This document shows positions 9,512 to 18,084 of a DNA stretch of 33,326 bases, piece by piece. Under the pieces are notes generated by a model. It was not told the DNA's origin, did no database searches, and saw only the letters and a program-made list of their open reading frames with translations. Source of the stretch: Lentisphaerae bacterium ADurb.BinA184 (GTDB taxonomy: Bacteria; Verrucomicrobiota; Lentisphaeria; Oligosphaerales; MVZH01). The stretch spans positions 1-33,326 of the forward strand of contig MVZH01000019.1 of assembly GCA_002068325.1 (NCBI GenBank), given 5' to 3'. Positions within the stretch are counted from its first letter, which is position 1; the number at the start of each line of letters is the position of its first letter. Made by a program: the position numbers and the translations under genes.

Positions 9512-11524
9512 TCACAGGACGAGCGCGACGGCACACCAGGGCTGGAGGTCGCGCAACGTCACGATCCAGCCGTGCGGCGTACGGCGCGCCTGCATCGAGG
9601 TCCCAGCCCGGCCCGGCGCGTCAAGACGCAGGCGCGCGGCGGCAACCCGCAACTCGACCGTCACCCGGGCGACGCGGTCAAGCCCGGCGTTCAACAGAAC
9701 CACCGCCCCGCGCCGACGATCCGCCGAGAGCCTGGCCAGCGGCACCAGCGGCACCGCATCGCGAACCCGGACCGGAAGCCGCCCGCGCACCGCCCAGTCG
9801 GCCGCGGCAAGGATCTGCGAACGCTTGCAGGTCAGGTTGACAAACCGCCACGGGGCATGCCCCATCACCACAACCCGCCCTCCCAGCCCATTCTCGAACG
9901 CGGTCACGCAGGGGCCGACGCGCTCCCCAAGCAGGTTCTCGAGTTCGGAGAGCACGCGCACGCCCGGCGTGACGGCCTCCAGCAGGGCTGAGCGCAGGTA
10001 GGGGTCCGCCCAAAACTCGGGGCGGATGTCCCGGATGGCCCCCGCGGCCGGGCCGTTGAGGCGGTCGCCGGTCAGCCTCTCGGCCATGCCGTTGTCCAGC
10101 CAGCGGGCGACACGGACACCGGCCAGCCCCGCCAGCCCGCGTTCGGCCAGCACGTCGAGGGCGAAGGCGTCCATGAGCACCGGCCCCGCCAGCATCGCCT
10201 GCAACTCATCGTCGGAGAAGGCCTCCGCAATCCGCCCGGCGAGGATGACGCCGCCGTCACCGCGGGCGGCGGCCAGGGGCAGGCCGATGCAGCCGAGCGC
10301 CTCCGGCCGGGTGATGTCGCACAGGGGGGGGGCCAGCCACGACTCGCCCTCGCGCACCGGCCGGCGGCCCAGCAAGTCAGCCCGCCAGGCCGGCCAGTAA
10401 CCGGCCGTGGACAGCCCGTCGGTCGCCCGCACCAGCCGGTCCCAGAACGGCCGCGCCTGTCCGATGCGCCGGGCCAGGGCCTCCTTGTCGGCAAAACGGT
10501 CGTGCGGACTGGACATGCCGAGAGCGTTGATCGCGATGCCGTTGCACCCGGCGGCGATGGCCAGTGTGCACTCGCTGACCACCGTGCCGGCCGCTTTGCC
10601 CAGAGAAGTATACGGGAAGTTCTCCAGCTCGTACTGACGGTCCGCCGCCCTCCCCGGCAGCAGCGCGCACTGGCGGCCGACTTCGAGCGCCTTCCCATAC
10701 TGGCCAATCGGGTATTCGTCCCCATAGAACCCGCCCCCCGGGCGTGCCTTCGTGGCCCCCAGGGCCCCAAACCAGCGCCCGTAGTCGTAACCGGAGTAGG
10801 TCGTCCAGGCGGGGCCGCAGGTCATCAGGCCGGTGCGGATGCCGGGGCTGACACGGCGCACGGCGGCGGCAACCTCGGCCAGCAGTCCCTCGATGGCGTG
10901 CAGGTTCTGTTCGAGCCAGGCCCGGCGCAGACCGCCTTCGCACGGCGCCTCAAGCGCCCGCGCCAACTCCTCACGGCCGAACACGCGCCCCGTCGTGGCG
11001 GCGAGGAGTCCGAGGCAGGTCGGGCAGGCGCACGCCCACGCCACGCCGTGATAGTGCATGCGAAGGTCGTCGTCCACCCAGATGAAATCCGGCCCGGCCT
11101 CCGCCATCAGGGTGTATTTGGCCCGGATGTAGGCGCGCAGCTCCGGAGTGTTCGGGCAGGCACAGCTCTTCGAGACCGCGCCGTCGAGACCGACCATCGG
11201 CTGGAAGGGCAGCGGCGGCAGGACATCCCAGGCTTCGTTGAGATGCCCCACGGTGGTCAGCACATTGATGCCGACATGGCGGATCCCGCCCGCCCGCAAC
11301 GTCGCCATTCGCCGCCGCAGCACGTCGGCCGTCCGGCGGTACAGATCGAGCGGCAGGTAGCCGTGGTGCGAGAAGGTCTCGAAGAACGCCACTTCGTCCA
11401 CCGCCCGGCGATGCCGGCGCAGGAAGGCCCACGTCGCGTCAAAGGCCCCATCCGTCATGTAGAGCGGCCACTGCACACGCCACGAGAGGGTGGCGGACCG
11501 GGGCAACACGGGTTGGATCATCAC
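9512..11524 (-). CDS. GH42-like TIM-barrel glycoside hydrolase-related protein with Cys cluster
   Basis: A 670-residue cytoplasmic protein (no signal peptide) that I do not recognise as a named enzyme. Its plan resembles GH42 beta-galactosidases: a TIM barrel to about residue 380, then a flavodoxin-like trimerisation-type domain (GGVILAGRIAEAFSDDELQAMLAGPVLMD), and a C-terminal beta domain. C121, C165, C167 and C170 have the same spacing (44, 2, 3) as the zinc-binding cysteines of Thermus A4 beta-galactosidase. E299/E301 in QYELENFPY occupy the likely nucleophile region. Where GH42 has the acid/base NE pair it reads IWVDDDLRMHY, without Glu. A perfect AGGAGG at 11533-11538 lies 8 bases from a GTG at 11524 and 11 from an ATG at 11521; either may be the start. 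The neighbours are carbohydrate genes, supporting a role in glycan breakdown. Substrate unknown. Confidence 0.75.
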   Translation of the reverse strand: MMIQPVLPRSATLSWRVQWPLYMTDGAFDATWAFLRRHRRAVDEVAFFETFSHHGYLPLDLYRRTADVLRRRMATLRAGGIRHVGINVLTTVGHLNEAWDVLPPLPFQPMVGLDGAVSKSCACPNTPELRAYIRAKYTLMAEAGPDFIWVDDDLRMHYHGVAWACACPTCLGLLAATTGRVFGREELARALEAPCEGGLRRAWLEQNLHAIEGLLAEVAAAVRRVSPGIRTGLMTCGPAWTTYSGYDYGRWFGALGATKARPGGGFYGDEYPIGQYGKALEVGRQCALLPGRAADRQYELENFPYTSLGKAAGTVVSECTLAIAAGCNGIAINALGMSSPHDRFADKEALARRIGQARPFWDRLVRATDGLSTAGYWPAWRADLLGRRPVREGESWLAPPLCDITRPEALGCIGLPLAAARGDGGVILAGRIAEAFSDDELQAMLAGPVLMDAFALDVLAERGLAGLAGVRVARWLDNGMAERLTGDRLNGPAAGAIRDIRPEFWADPYLRSALLEAVTPGVRVLSELENLLGERVGPCVTAFENGLGGRVVVMGHAPWRFVNLTCKRSQILAAADWAVRGRLPVRVRDAVPLVPLARLSADRRRGAVVLLNAGLDRVARVTVELRVAAARLRLDAPGRAGTSMQARRTPHGWIVTLRDLQPWCAVALVL

Positions 11525-11846
11525 GCGAGACGCCTCCTGTCAGGGGTAAGGGCGGCAAGGCGGACGGGCAGACGGAAGATGGCCCGCGGGCAGGCGTTGC
11601 GGAGGTCGCATCCCGCGCCCGACGCGCCATCCTGTGAACCCACACGTAGTCGGTTGCCCACTCGAGTGTCCGATGGAGGGACGGCCTCCGTGCCGTCCCG
11701 GTCATGACCGGCCAACCCCGTCCTCGGGTACGACCCGGCGGACACGGAGGTCCGCCCTCCATGCAGGCCCATCGTCCCCCAGGGCGGGATCGGGCAAACC
11801 CGCGCCGCGGACGACGACGCCTGCACCGCCAGCCGTGACCCCTTCA
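11525..11846. other. Intergenic gap between Bat-like operon and carbohydrate genes
   Basis: This 322 bp stretch has no convincing gene. It holds the ribosome site of the GH42-like gene (11533-11538) and the REP-like double hairpin at 11673-11762. Small open frames here are translations of that hairpin. No clear sigma70 promoter was identified. Confidence 0.6.
11673..11762. repeat. REP/BIME-like pair of inverted hairpins
   Basis: Two 29 bp arms face each other (11673-11701 and 11734-11762), starting ATGGAGGG and ending CCCTCCAT. Each arm folds alone: GGGACGGC with GCCGTCCC around loop CTCCGT on the left, and GGCGGAC with GTCCGCC around loop ACGGAG on the right. The two arms differ mainly in their stem bases, and the changes are compensatory, so the stems stay paired while the loop and the outer ATGGAGGG are unchanged. 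This is the pattern of REP elements arranged as a BIME. Only one pair occurs in the window. Its mobilising transposase, if any, is not here. Confidence 0.65.
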
Positions 11847-14800
11847 TCAGTACCTCAGGAAATCGGCCATGGCGTCCAGGTAGTCCATCGTGAGTTGGCG
11901 GTACACGGGGTCGGTGCGGCCGCCACGCGCCGCCTTGCGCGACTCGTCCAGTTCCTTGAGAAGCCAGGCGACCAGGCGGTCGGCCGCACTCTCCTGGCCG
12001 CGCGCCGGCGGACGGCTCGCCACCGGACCGGACAGCTCGGAGCGCACCACCCGGTAATAGAAGCATGCCGCCGCCTCGGCCCGCCCTCCCGCAAACGGGT
12101 CGGAGGCGGGGTCGAGTCCGGCGATCAGCCCGGCCTGGACGCTCCGCCGGGCAAAGGCAAGCTGCCGCAGCAGCCGTTCCCTGGAGAGTTCGGCGGCGGC
12201 GCGCAGATCCCCGTCCCAGATGCCGTCCGGACCGCCGTAGAAGCCCTCCTCAGCGACCGCCGGCGCCGCCCGCGTCGCGGCAAGGTCGTGCCGCAATGCC
12301 GCCAGGGCGGCGAGCCCCTCGCGCAGGTTGAAGAGGCGAGCCGTCACCGCCGCCTCATCGGCGCCCTCAGGCAGGCGGAGCGCGGCGACGCGGGCGCGCA
12401 GTTCGGCGGCCGCGCGGGCCAGCCCGTCCTCGGCGGCGACCACCCCGCCCAGCCGTTCGAGCCCGGCGCCTGCCCGATCGAGCAGGCCGTTGCAGCTCAC
12501 GACGGCCACGGGTTTCTGTTCGAGGTTGGCGTCGGCTTCACGCAAGGCGGTTTCAACATCGTCGAGGATGGCCGGCGCGGCCGTCAGGCGCACCTGGCGC
12601 GCCTCAGGGGAGCGGGCCAGGTGTTGTTGGGCAAAGCCCGCGAGGTCGGCGGCGGCGCGCCGCTGGGCGAGCAGGTTCAGGTACCCGGCGCCGCGGTCGA
12701 GGTCCGTCATGGCCGGGTAGAGGCTGGTGGCTTGATCATGGGTCTCGGACTGCTCGTCATACGCGGTCGCCAGGCTGGTCAGCCGGGCGCCGAGGTTGGT
12801 GCGCAACGCGTTTAGGCGCGGCATGTCGAGGGCGACCTGCCCCTGGTCGCCGGAGGAGGCGGAGGCGTCGAGGGCCGCCGCGAGCCCGTCCAGGAGCGGC
12901 GCGGCATCGAACCCGAAGCGGCCCGAGGCGTCACGCAACCGGATCAGCAGGATGTCGTCGCGCCAGGCTTCGGCCGGGGGTTCAGGCGCGGGCAGGCGAA
13001 GGACGATCCCCAGTCGCATGGCCTCGCCGGCCAGACCCGCCAAGGCCTCCCTCACGCCCGTCACAACCTCGCCGGGTTCGCCGCCCTCTTCGATGCGAGC
13101 CAAACCCTCGCCCAGTTGCCGGATGACGTCGGCGGGACGCCGTTCGAGCAGGAGCCTCCGCGCCGCGGCGTGCAAGTCCGCCATGATCCGGTGAGGCGGG
13201 TCGCCGGACGGCGGCGAGGATGCAACCTCAGCCTCAAGCAGTTCGAGTTCGAGCGCCCGCTCCTCGTCCGAGACTCCCTCCGCGGAGAGAACTTTGTGCC
13301 GTTCCCACTGACCGGCCAGCCAGGCTTGCCAGGCCGCATCGCCGGCGGCCGACGCGTCGGCCGAATTTTCCCCGCCCGCCAGGAGCCGGGCCTGTTCCCA
13401 CGGCGAGGCAAACGGGTTGCGCTCGATCATCCGGAGGAGCTCGTCGCAAGGTCGGTTGCCCTCGCCCGACATCAACCGCCGTTCGGCCTCGCCGCCGGCC
13501 TGCCGGAAGTGCCGGCGCGCGGCCTCCTCCCGCTCGCGCAGGGCGGGCAGCGCGGGCCGGATCAACGCGAGGATTTCGGTGATGCGGCCGCCGATCTCCT
13601 CGGCCGACGCCAGGGCACGGCGCACTGACCCGCGGGTCAGCTGGTAGCCGGCCGCGTTGAGGTCGCCCTGGCGCTCGGCGAGGGTGTCCGCGGGCAGGGC
13701 CGGAACCTCGCGCGCCAGCAAGACGAGTTCCTCGCCCAGATCCTGCAACGTGGCCAGGAACAGCCGGGCGCGCCGGGCCGTCCCCGGCGGAACCGTGTTG
13801 CCCTCGACCGCCTCGAGCCCGGCCCGGATGCCGGCCGCCTCCTGCCGCAGGCCATACAGACGCCAGAGGATGTTCTTGCCCTGCCGGTAGCGCAGCAGGT
13901 CGAGCCAGGCCGCGGCATCCGGGGCGGCGCCGCCGGCGAGCACCGCATAGAGACTACGGACGTCATCCTTGTGGCGCGGGGCATCGGTGAAGTGGTGTTC
14001 GAAGACCAGGCCCCCGAGCAGCGAATCCACGGACGGTGCCGCGCCGAGCGTCACCCCCCGGGCCTTGGCCGCGGTCACAACTTCCGAATAGACGGCAGGC
14101 TCGTACGAAGGCCCGATCCCCAGCCGCGCCACCGCAGTCGCGAGCTGACGCAGCGCCGCCAGCCGCGCGCGCTCGTTCTCGCCGCGGGTGAACGGGACAA
14201 CGGCGATGTTGACCGGCCGGGAGAGGCCGTCGCTGCCGGCGCTGTCGCGCGCCCGGATCACGACCAGCAGATGGTCGCCCGGCTGGGCCGCCGTCGTCTC
14301 CAGGTCCAGCACCGCCGTGGCCTGCACCCGCCGCAACGGCGTGCCGCCAGCTTCGACGGCCACCGGCACCTCCTGAAAGGCCGCCTCCGGATCGGTGGCC
14401 GGGTTGAGCTGATACCGCACGGACAGCTCGACGATGCCGAGGTCGTCCTCGGCCTCCACCTCGAATGCGACCAGCTCGCCGGCCACCTTGCGCACATCCC
14501 CGGCCGGCGCGGCAATCCGCACGGACGGCGCCGCGTCCTCCCGCACGACAAACGCGACGCGGCTCCTCTCGACATTCGTGAAACCGCGCGCGTTGCGCAG
14601 ACGGAACTCGAGGCCGGCCGGCGCGGTGAAGGCGAACGCCAGGCGCCCCCGAGTCCCCTCGAACTCCAAGGCCGGCGGACGCGCCCGTTCAGGCGTCCAC
14701 ACCGCCAGGCACTCGGCAACCGGCTGATCCGTGCGGAAGGCAACCTCAACCTGACTGCCGGGCAGGAGCGCCACCGGCTCGCGCGGATCGGTCACCGTCT

Positions 14801-15779
14801 CCGGTGCCAGCCCGGCATAGGCCGGCGGCGTCACCGTCACCGTCAGACTCTCAACCGCCGGCTGCGCGACGACCTCGACGTGGAACTGCTCGGTCGCGGC
14901 GTCGCCGCACAGCACCCGGAACCCGAGGTCGCGGTCCGCGCGTTCAAGGGTGAACAGAAAGATGTCGCGACGGACGCGGACCATGTCGCTGGGCGGCGCT
15001 CCGTCCAGCGAAATCCGGCCCCGGGCCGGGCTCTTCCCGAGCCGGCGCAGCAGCCAGCCGAACCCCGGTGGCAGGCGGCCGCTGACCTGGGCCTGGATGA
15101 CGATCTCGTCGCCGCGGCCGATGACCGCGCCGGACGGCGTCACGGCCAGACGGATGAAACTGGGTTTGGGCAGATTGCGGCCGGGGAACAGGAAACGTTC
15201 GGCCATCAGGGGGAACTGATAGGTTGCCGGCACCGCGCAGGCCGCGCACACCGCCAGGGCCGCAACCAGAACGAGGAGCCGGCGGCGCAGCCACACCCGG
15301 CTGACCAGTCTGCCGCCGTGCAGGCCGGCGCCACAGCCCGCGGCCTCCTCCTCCAGTTGCCGCAGCAGGCCGGCGCGCACCTCGGCAAGCCCGTCCCCAC
15401 CGCCCGGCGCCGGAGCGGGCGTCGCGTCAGACAGCAACGCGTCCAGCGTGGTGAAGCGCTCGTCGGCGTCAGCCGGCAACACGCCTTCGAGGCGATAGGC
15501 GGTCTCGCGGCTCGAAGGCCGCCGCAGAACCGCGCGCCAGACCACCCCCGCCAACAGGAGAAGAAGCAGAGCGTGACAGGACCAGGCCAGCCCCCGCCGC
15601 ACCGCGACGGACAGGAAGGCGAAGCGGTCGGCGTGCATCACCGCCAGCGCCGCCAGCAGGTAGACGCACGCCGCCAGGGCGACACCGCCGGCCAGCCGGT
15701 ACGCCGTCAGCCGACGCGCATACCCGCGCAACGGCGACGCCACCGCGTCGGGGAGATGGTGAAAGCGATCACGCCGCAC
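11847..15779 (-). CDS. Large DUF4175-like membrane protein of Bat-type operon
   Basis: A protein of about 1310 residues. After a short basic start it has two membrane segments (LAGGVALAACVYLLAALAV and LAWSCHALLLLLLAGVVW), a cytoplasmic stretch with a YRLEGVLPADADERFTTLDALL motif, a third membrane segment (LLVLVAALAVCAACAV), beta-rich Ig-like domains (VTVTPPAYAGLAPETV, ELSVRYQLN), then about 750 residues of mostly helical, Ala/Leu/Glu-rich sequence. This layout matches DUF4175-like proteins that close MoxR-DUF58-vWA operons in PVC bacteria. The frame can be read from a GTG at 15968 overlapping the vWA stop, but the first 63 residues would be Arg-rich and unlike the rest; a GTG at 15779 with GGAG 9 bases upstream is preferred. 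The function is unknown; an envelope role is inferred from the operon. Confidence 0.75.
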   Translation of the reverse strand: MRRDRFHHLPDAVASPLRGYARRLTAYRLAGGVALAACVYLLAALAVMHADRFAFLSVAVRRGLAWSCHALLLLLLAGVVWRAVLRRPSSRETAYRLEGVLPADADERFTTLDALLSDATPAPAPGGGDGLAEVRAGLLRQLEEEAAGCGAGLHGGRLVSRVWLRRRLLVLVAALAVCAACAVPATYQFPLMAERFLFPGRNLPKPSFIRLAVTPSGAVIGRGDEIVIQAQVSGRLPPGFGWLLRRLGKSPARGRISLDGAPPSDMVRVRRDIFLFTLERADRDLGFRVLCGDAATEQFHVEVVAQPAVESLTVTVTPPAYAGLAPETVTDPREPVALLPGSQVEVAFRTDQPVAECLAVWTPERARPPALEFEGTRGRLAFAFTAPAGLEFRLRNARGFTNVERSRVAFVVREDAAPSVRIAAPAGDVRKVAGELVAFEVEAEDDLGIVELSVRYQLNPATDPEAAFQEVPVAVEAGGTPLRRVQATAVLDLETTAAQPGDHLLVVIRARDSAGSDGLSRPVNIAVVPFTRGENERARLAALRQLATAVARLGIGPSYEPAVYSEVVTAAKARGVTLGAAPSVDSLLGGLVFEHHFTDAPRHKDDVRSLYAVLAGGAAPDAAAWLDLLRYRQGKNILWRLYGLRQEAAGIRAGLEAVEGNTVPPGTARRARLFLATLQDLGEELVLLAREVPALPADTLAERQGDLNAAGYQLTRGSVRRALASAEEIGGRITEILALIRPALPALREREEAARRHFRQAGGEAERRLMSGEGNRPCDELLRMIERNPFASPWEQARLLAGGENSADASAAGDAAWQAWLAGQWERHKVLSAEGVSDEERALELELLEAEVASSPPSGDPPHRIMADLHAAARRLLLERRPADVIRQLGEGLARIEEGGEPGEVVTGVREALAGLAGEAMRLGIVLRLPAPEPPAEAWRDDILLIRLRDASGRFGFDAAPLLDGLAAALDASASSGDQGQVALDMPRLNALRTNLGARLTSLATAYDEQSETHDQATSLYPAMTDLDRGAGYLNLLAQRRAAADLAGFAQQHLARSPEARQVRLTAAPAILDDVETALREADANLEQKPVAVVSCNGLLDRAGAGLERLGGVVAAEDGLARAAAELRARVAALRLPEGADEAAVTARLFNLREGLAALAALRHDLAATRAAPAVAEEGFYGGPDGIWDGDLRAAAELSRERLLRQLAFARRSVQAGLIAGLDPASDPFAGGRAEAAACFYYRVVRSELSGPVASRPPARGQESAADRLVAWLLKELDESRKAARGGRTDPVYRQLTMDYLDAMADFLRY

Positions 15780-15800
15780 CCGGCCGGACTCCCGCTTTGC

Positions 15801-15825
15801 GAGGTCCGCAAACCCGCCGGACCTC
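15801..15825. repeat. Perfect 8 bp inverted repeat upstream of the DUF4175-like gene
   Basis: GAGGTCCG and CGGACCTC flank a 9-base loop. The hairpin lies 8 bases upstream of the proposed ribosome site (15789-15792), in the stretch between the vWA stop and the preferred start of the giant gene. It could affect initiation or be a decayed REP-like arm, since GAGGTCCG also occurs in the right arm of the element at 11734-11762. Confidence 0.4.
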
Positions 15826-15964
15826 CGCGTTCGCACTGAACGCAGGTAAACCGGCCGGCGGCCCAGTTCACCGCCCCGACCAGTCTTCCAGCACGCGACG
15901 TGGCGTCCGCGACAGACGCTCGCCGGGTCCCCTGTGATCCGGCGCGCGCCGCGGACGGAGGCCC

Positions 15965-17014
15965 TCACGGCACGACTTGCAGGACGGAGTTCTCGATGAT
16001 GGCGGCGGCCAGCAGGAGGCTCAGCCCGGCGGCCAGCCAGCCGGCAAACTGCTCCTTGTAGTCCATGTAGGTGGGCTGTTCGAGGGCGGTGGTTTCGAGG
16101 GCGTCTATCTCCTCCATGACCTTGCGGAAGGCCTGGGCGTCGCGCGCCTCGAAGTAGCGTCCGCCGGTGACGTCCGAGATCTCGCGCAGGAGTTTCTCGT
16201 TGAAGCCGGCGCCGCTGGGCTGCAGCAGGGCGCCGAAGGCGGTCTGCACGGCCACCACGGAACGCGGGCTGCCGATGCCGACGGTGTAGGCGGCCACGTC
16301 AAAGGTGGCGGCCAGCTTGGCGGCCTGCTGCGGGGTCACCTTGGCCTCGACGTTGTTGTCGCCGTCGGTGAAGAGGACGAGGACGCGGCGCTTGGCGGGG
16401 GACTTTTCGAGGCGGCCGGCGGCGGAGGCGATGGGCGCGGCGATGCCGGTGCGGTCGCCGAGTTCGCCGGCGTTGATCTCGCTCAGCTGTTCGAGCAGGA
16501 ACCGGTGGTCGAGGGTGGGCGGACTGGCCACGTACGGCAACGTCGCAAACACAATCAGCCCGATGCGGTCGTTGGGACGGCCCTCGACGAACTTGCGAAG
16601 CTCCTCCTTCGCCACCTCGATGCGCGTGCGCAGAATCCCCGCCTGGATGTCGCGCCGGACCTCGCTCTCCGTCCGGTAGGACTCGGGCAGGTCATAGGCC
16701 TGCATGCTGCCCGAGGCATCCAACGCCAGCATGACGTCAATGCCCTCGGCCCGCCGGATGAACCGCTCGATGCCCAGCTGCGGCCGCATCAGCGCGACGA
16801 TCAGGCAGGCCACCCCCGCCGCCCCCACGTATACCGGTATCCGCACCGGACTCAGCCAGCCACGCCAACCCCCCGCCCGGAACGGCTGAACCGTGGATAC
16901 GTGAAGACCGGGCAGCCGCCGGCGGACAGACAGGACCACGCCCGCCGCCAACGGCAACGCCAGCCACGCCCACCATGGACTGTGCAGATGAGGTAACACG
17001 CCAACCAACCACAC
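15965..17014 (-). CDS. BatA-like von Willebrand factor A domain membrane protein
   Basis: About 349 residues. Two N-terminal membrane segments (WWAWLALPLAAGVVLSV and VYVGAAGVACLIVALM) are followed by a vWA domain and a C-terminal membrane segment (WLAAGLSLLLAAAIIENSVL), the BatA/BatB plan. The metal-ion-dependent adhesion site is intact: D99, S101 and S103 in LALDASGSM, a downstream Thr in GDRTGIA, and Asp in LFTDGDNN. The frame is open much further upstream (17350), but that part is Arg-rich and overlaps the preceding gene; starts at GTG 17014 or GTG 16999 fit the first membrane helix. No good ribosome site was seen, so the start is uncertain by a few codons. It lies 61 bp after the DUF4381-like gene. 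vWA proteins of these operons work with MoxR ATPases in envelope processes or complex assembly; the client is unknown. Confidence 0.87.
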   Translation of the reverse strand: MWLVGVLPHLHSPWWAWLALPLAAGVVLSVRRRLPGLHVSTVQPFRAGGWRGWLSPVRIPVYVGAAGVACLIVALMRPQLGIERFIRRAEGIDVMLALDASGSMQAYDLPESYRTESEVRRDIQAGILRTRIEVAKEELRKFVEGRPNDRIGLIVFATLPYVASPPTLDHRFLLEQLSEINAGELGDRTGIAAPIASAAGRLEKSPAKRRVLVLFTDGDNNVEAKVTPQQAAKLAATFDVAAYTVGIGSPRSVVAVQTAFGALLQPSGAGFNEKLLREISDVTGGRYFEARDAQAFRKVMEEIDALETTALEQPTYMDYKEQFAGWLAAGLSLLLAAAIIENSVLQVVP

Positions 17015-17075
17015 TGTCGTGCAATGACCGTCCTGTCGCCGCCGCGGGCGGACGCCGCCCGCCCTGCAACCTGAC

Positions 17076-18083
17076 TCACAACTGCGACGCGGCCTCGCCG
17101 CCCGGACCCCCGGCCGTCTCGGCAACGCTCCGCGGACGCGTCTGCGCCACGAAATCCTGTGCCTTCGCAAGAGCCTTCTGCATCTGCACCAGCGGCGCGT
17201 CAACCTTGGCAAACTTGACCAGGTCGGCCGCTTCGAGCAGCGCCGCCAGCATCGCCTGCTGCCCGCTGTCCAACTGCCGGTCCGACCGCATGGCGCCGAG
17301 GAACTCCGGCGTGGTCTTCTCCGACGCCGGCAGCGAGAACCGCGCCTCAATATAGCCGCGGACGATGTCGGTCAGCCGCACGAAAAACGTGTCGGCGGGC
17401 AGCGGCAGGGCGTCCTCGATCGCCTGCAGTTCCCGCTCGGCCACCTCCCAGGGAGTCGGCGGCGGACGGTGGTCGGGCGCCGTGCGCCGACGCCACACCG
17501 AGATCAGTACCGCCAGCACCGCCGCCACCAGCCCGCCCAAGGCCACCCACTGCCACCACGGACGGCGCCCCCCACGCCCCGGTTCGAGCGCCGGGGCCAC
17601 GGCCACCGGGTGCATCGTCCGCTCGGCCAGCGCCGGCACCACCTTCACCGGCGGCAACTCGACAACCAGCGAGTCGCCCTGGCCGCGACGGTCGGCCGTG
17701 AACAGGCACGTCATCGCCGCCCCCTCGGGCTCGCCCAAGTCGTACGCCTGCACCCGCGCGGCAAACTCCCAGCGCCAGCGCCCCGGGCGCAGGCCGACGA
17801 GCCGGGGCCGGCGCGCGTCCAGCTCCTGCAGGCCGTCGGGCACCGTGACTTGCGGCGCCCGCAACGGCCAGCGGTACCATGGGCAGTCCACCGTCACACG
17901 ATACACCACCGGCTCGCCGATATGAACCTCGCCGGACGGCGCCGCCGCCACGGCCACCACCCGCGCCGGGGGGTTGGTCCGCCACGTCCACACAAAGAGG
18001 ACGGCAACCACGACGACCGCCGCGGCCACGGCCCAGGCGGCCAGCCACAGAATGCGGCGCATCTCCGGGGCAGTCCCGCTCAT
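17076..18083 (-). CDS. Two-TM DUF4381/BatD-like membrane protein
   Basis: A 335-residue protein with an N-terminal membrane segment (ILWLAAWAVAAAVVVVAVLF), a beta-rich extracytoplasmic domain of about 140 residues (VHIGEPVVYRVTVDCPWYRW...), a second membrane segment (WVALGGLVAAVLAVLISVW) and a helical cytoplasmic tail. The tail has the pattern FFVRLTDIVRGYIEARFSLPASEKTTPEFL, shortened here only in description, which is typical of the small BatD/DUF4381-type partners in MoxR operons. The ATG lies one base after the stop of the DUF58 gene, with GAGG close upstream, so translation is coupled. The family has no known enzymatic role; as a partner of the vWA protein it may form part of a membrane complex. 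Assignment to DUF4381 rather than BatD is tentative. Confidence 0.75.
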   Translation of the reverse strand: MSGTAPEMRRILWLAAWAVAAAVVVVAVLFVWTWRTNPPARVVAVAAAPSGEVHIGEPVVYRVTVDCPWYRWPLRAPQVTVPDGLQELDARRPRLVGLRPGRWRWEFAARVQAYDLGEPEGAAMTCLFTADRRGQGDSLVVELPPVKVVPALAERTMHPVAVAPALEPGRGGRRPWWQWVALGGLVAAVLAVLISVWRRRTAPDHRPPPTPWEVAERELQAIEDALPLPADTFFVRLTDIVRGYIEARFSLPASEKTTPEFLGAMRSDRQLDSGQQAMLAALLEAADLVKFAKVDAPLVQMQKALAKAQDFVAQTRPRSVAETAGGPGGEAASQL

Positions 18084-18084
18084 C

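Noticed and set aside
13971-15839. A 622-codon plus-strand frame opposite the DUF4175-like gene
   Set aside because: Arg/His/Gln-rich shadow without domains; the minus-strand protein has membrane segments and Ig-like domains.
17046-17060. GGGCGG/CCGCCC hairpin before the vWA gene as a REP element
   Set aside because: It is a short GC run with a three-base loop, lacks the ATGGAGGG ends and CTCCGT loop of the element at 11673, and is expected by chance at this GC content.
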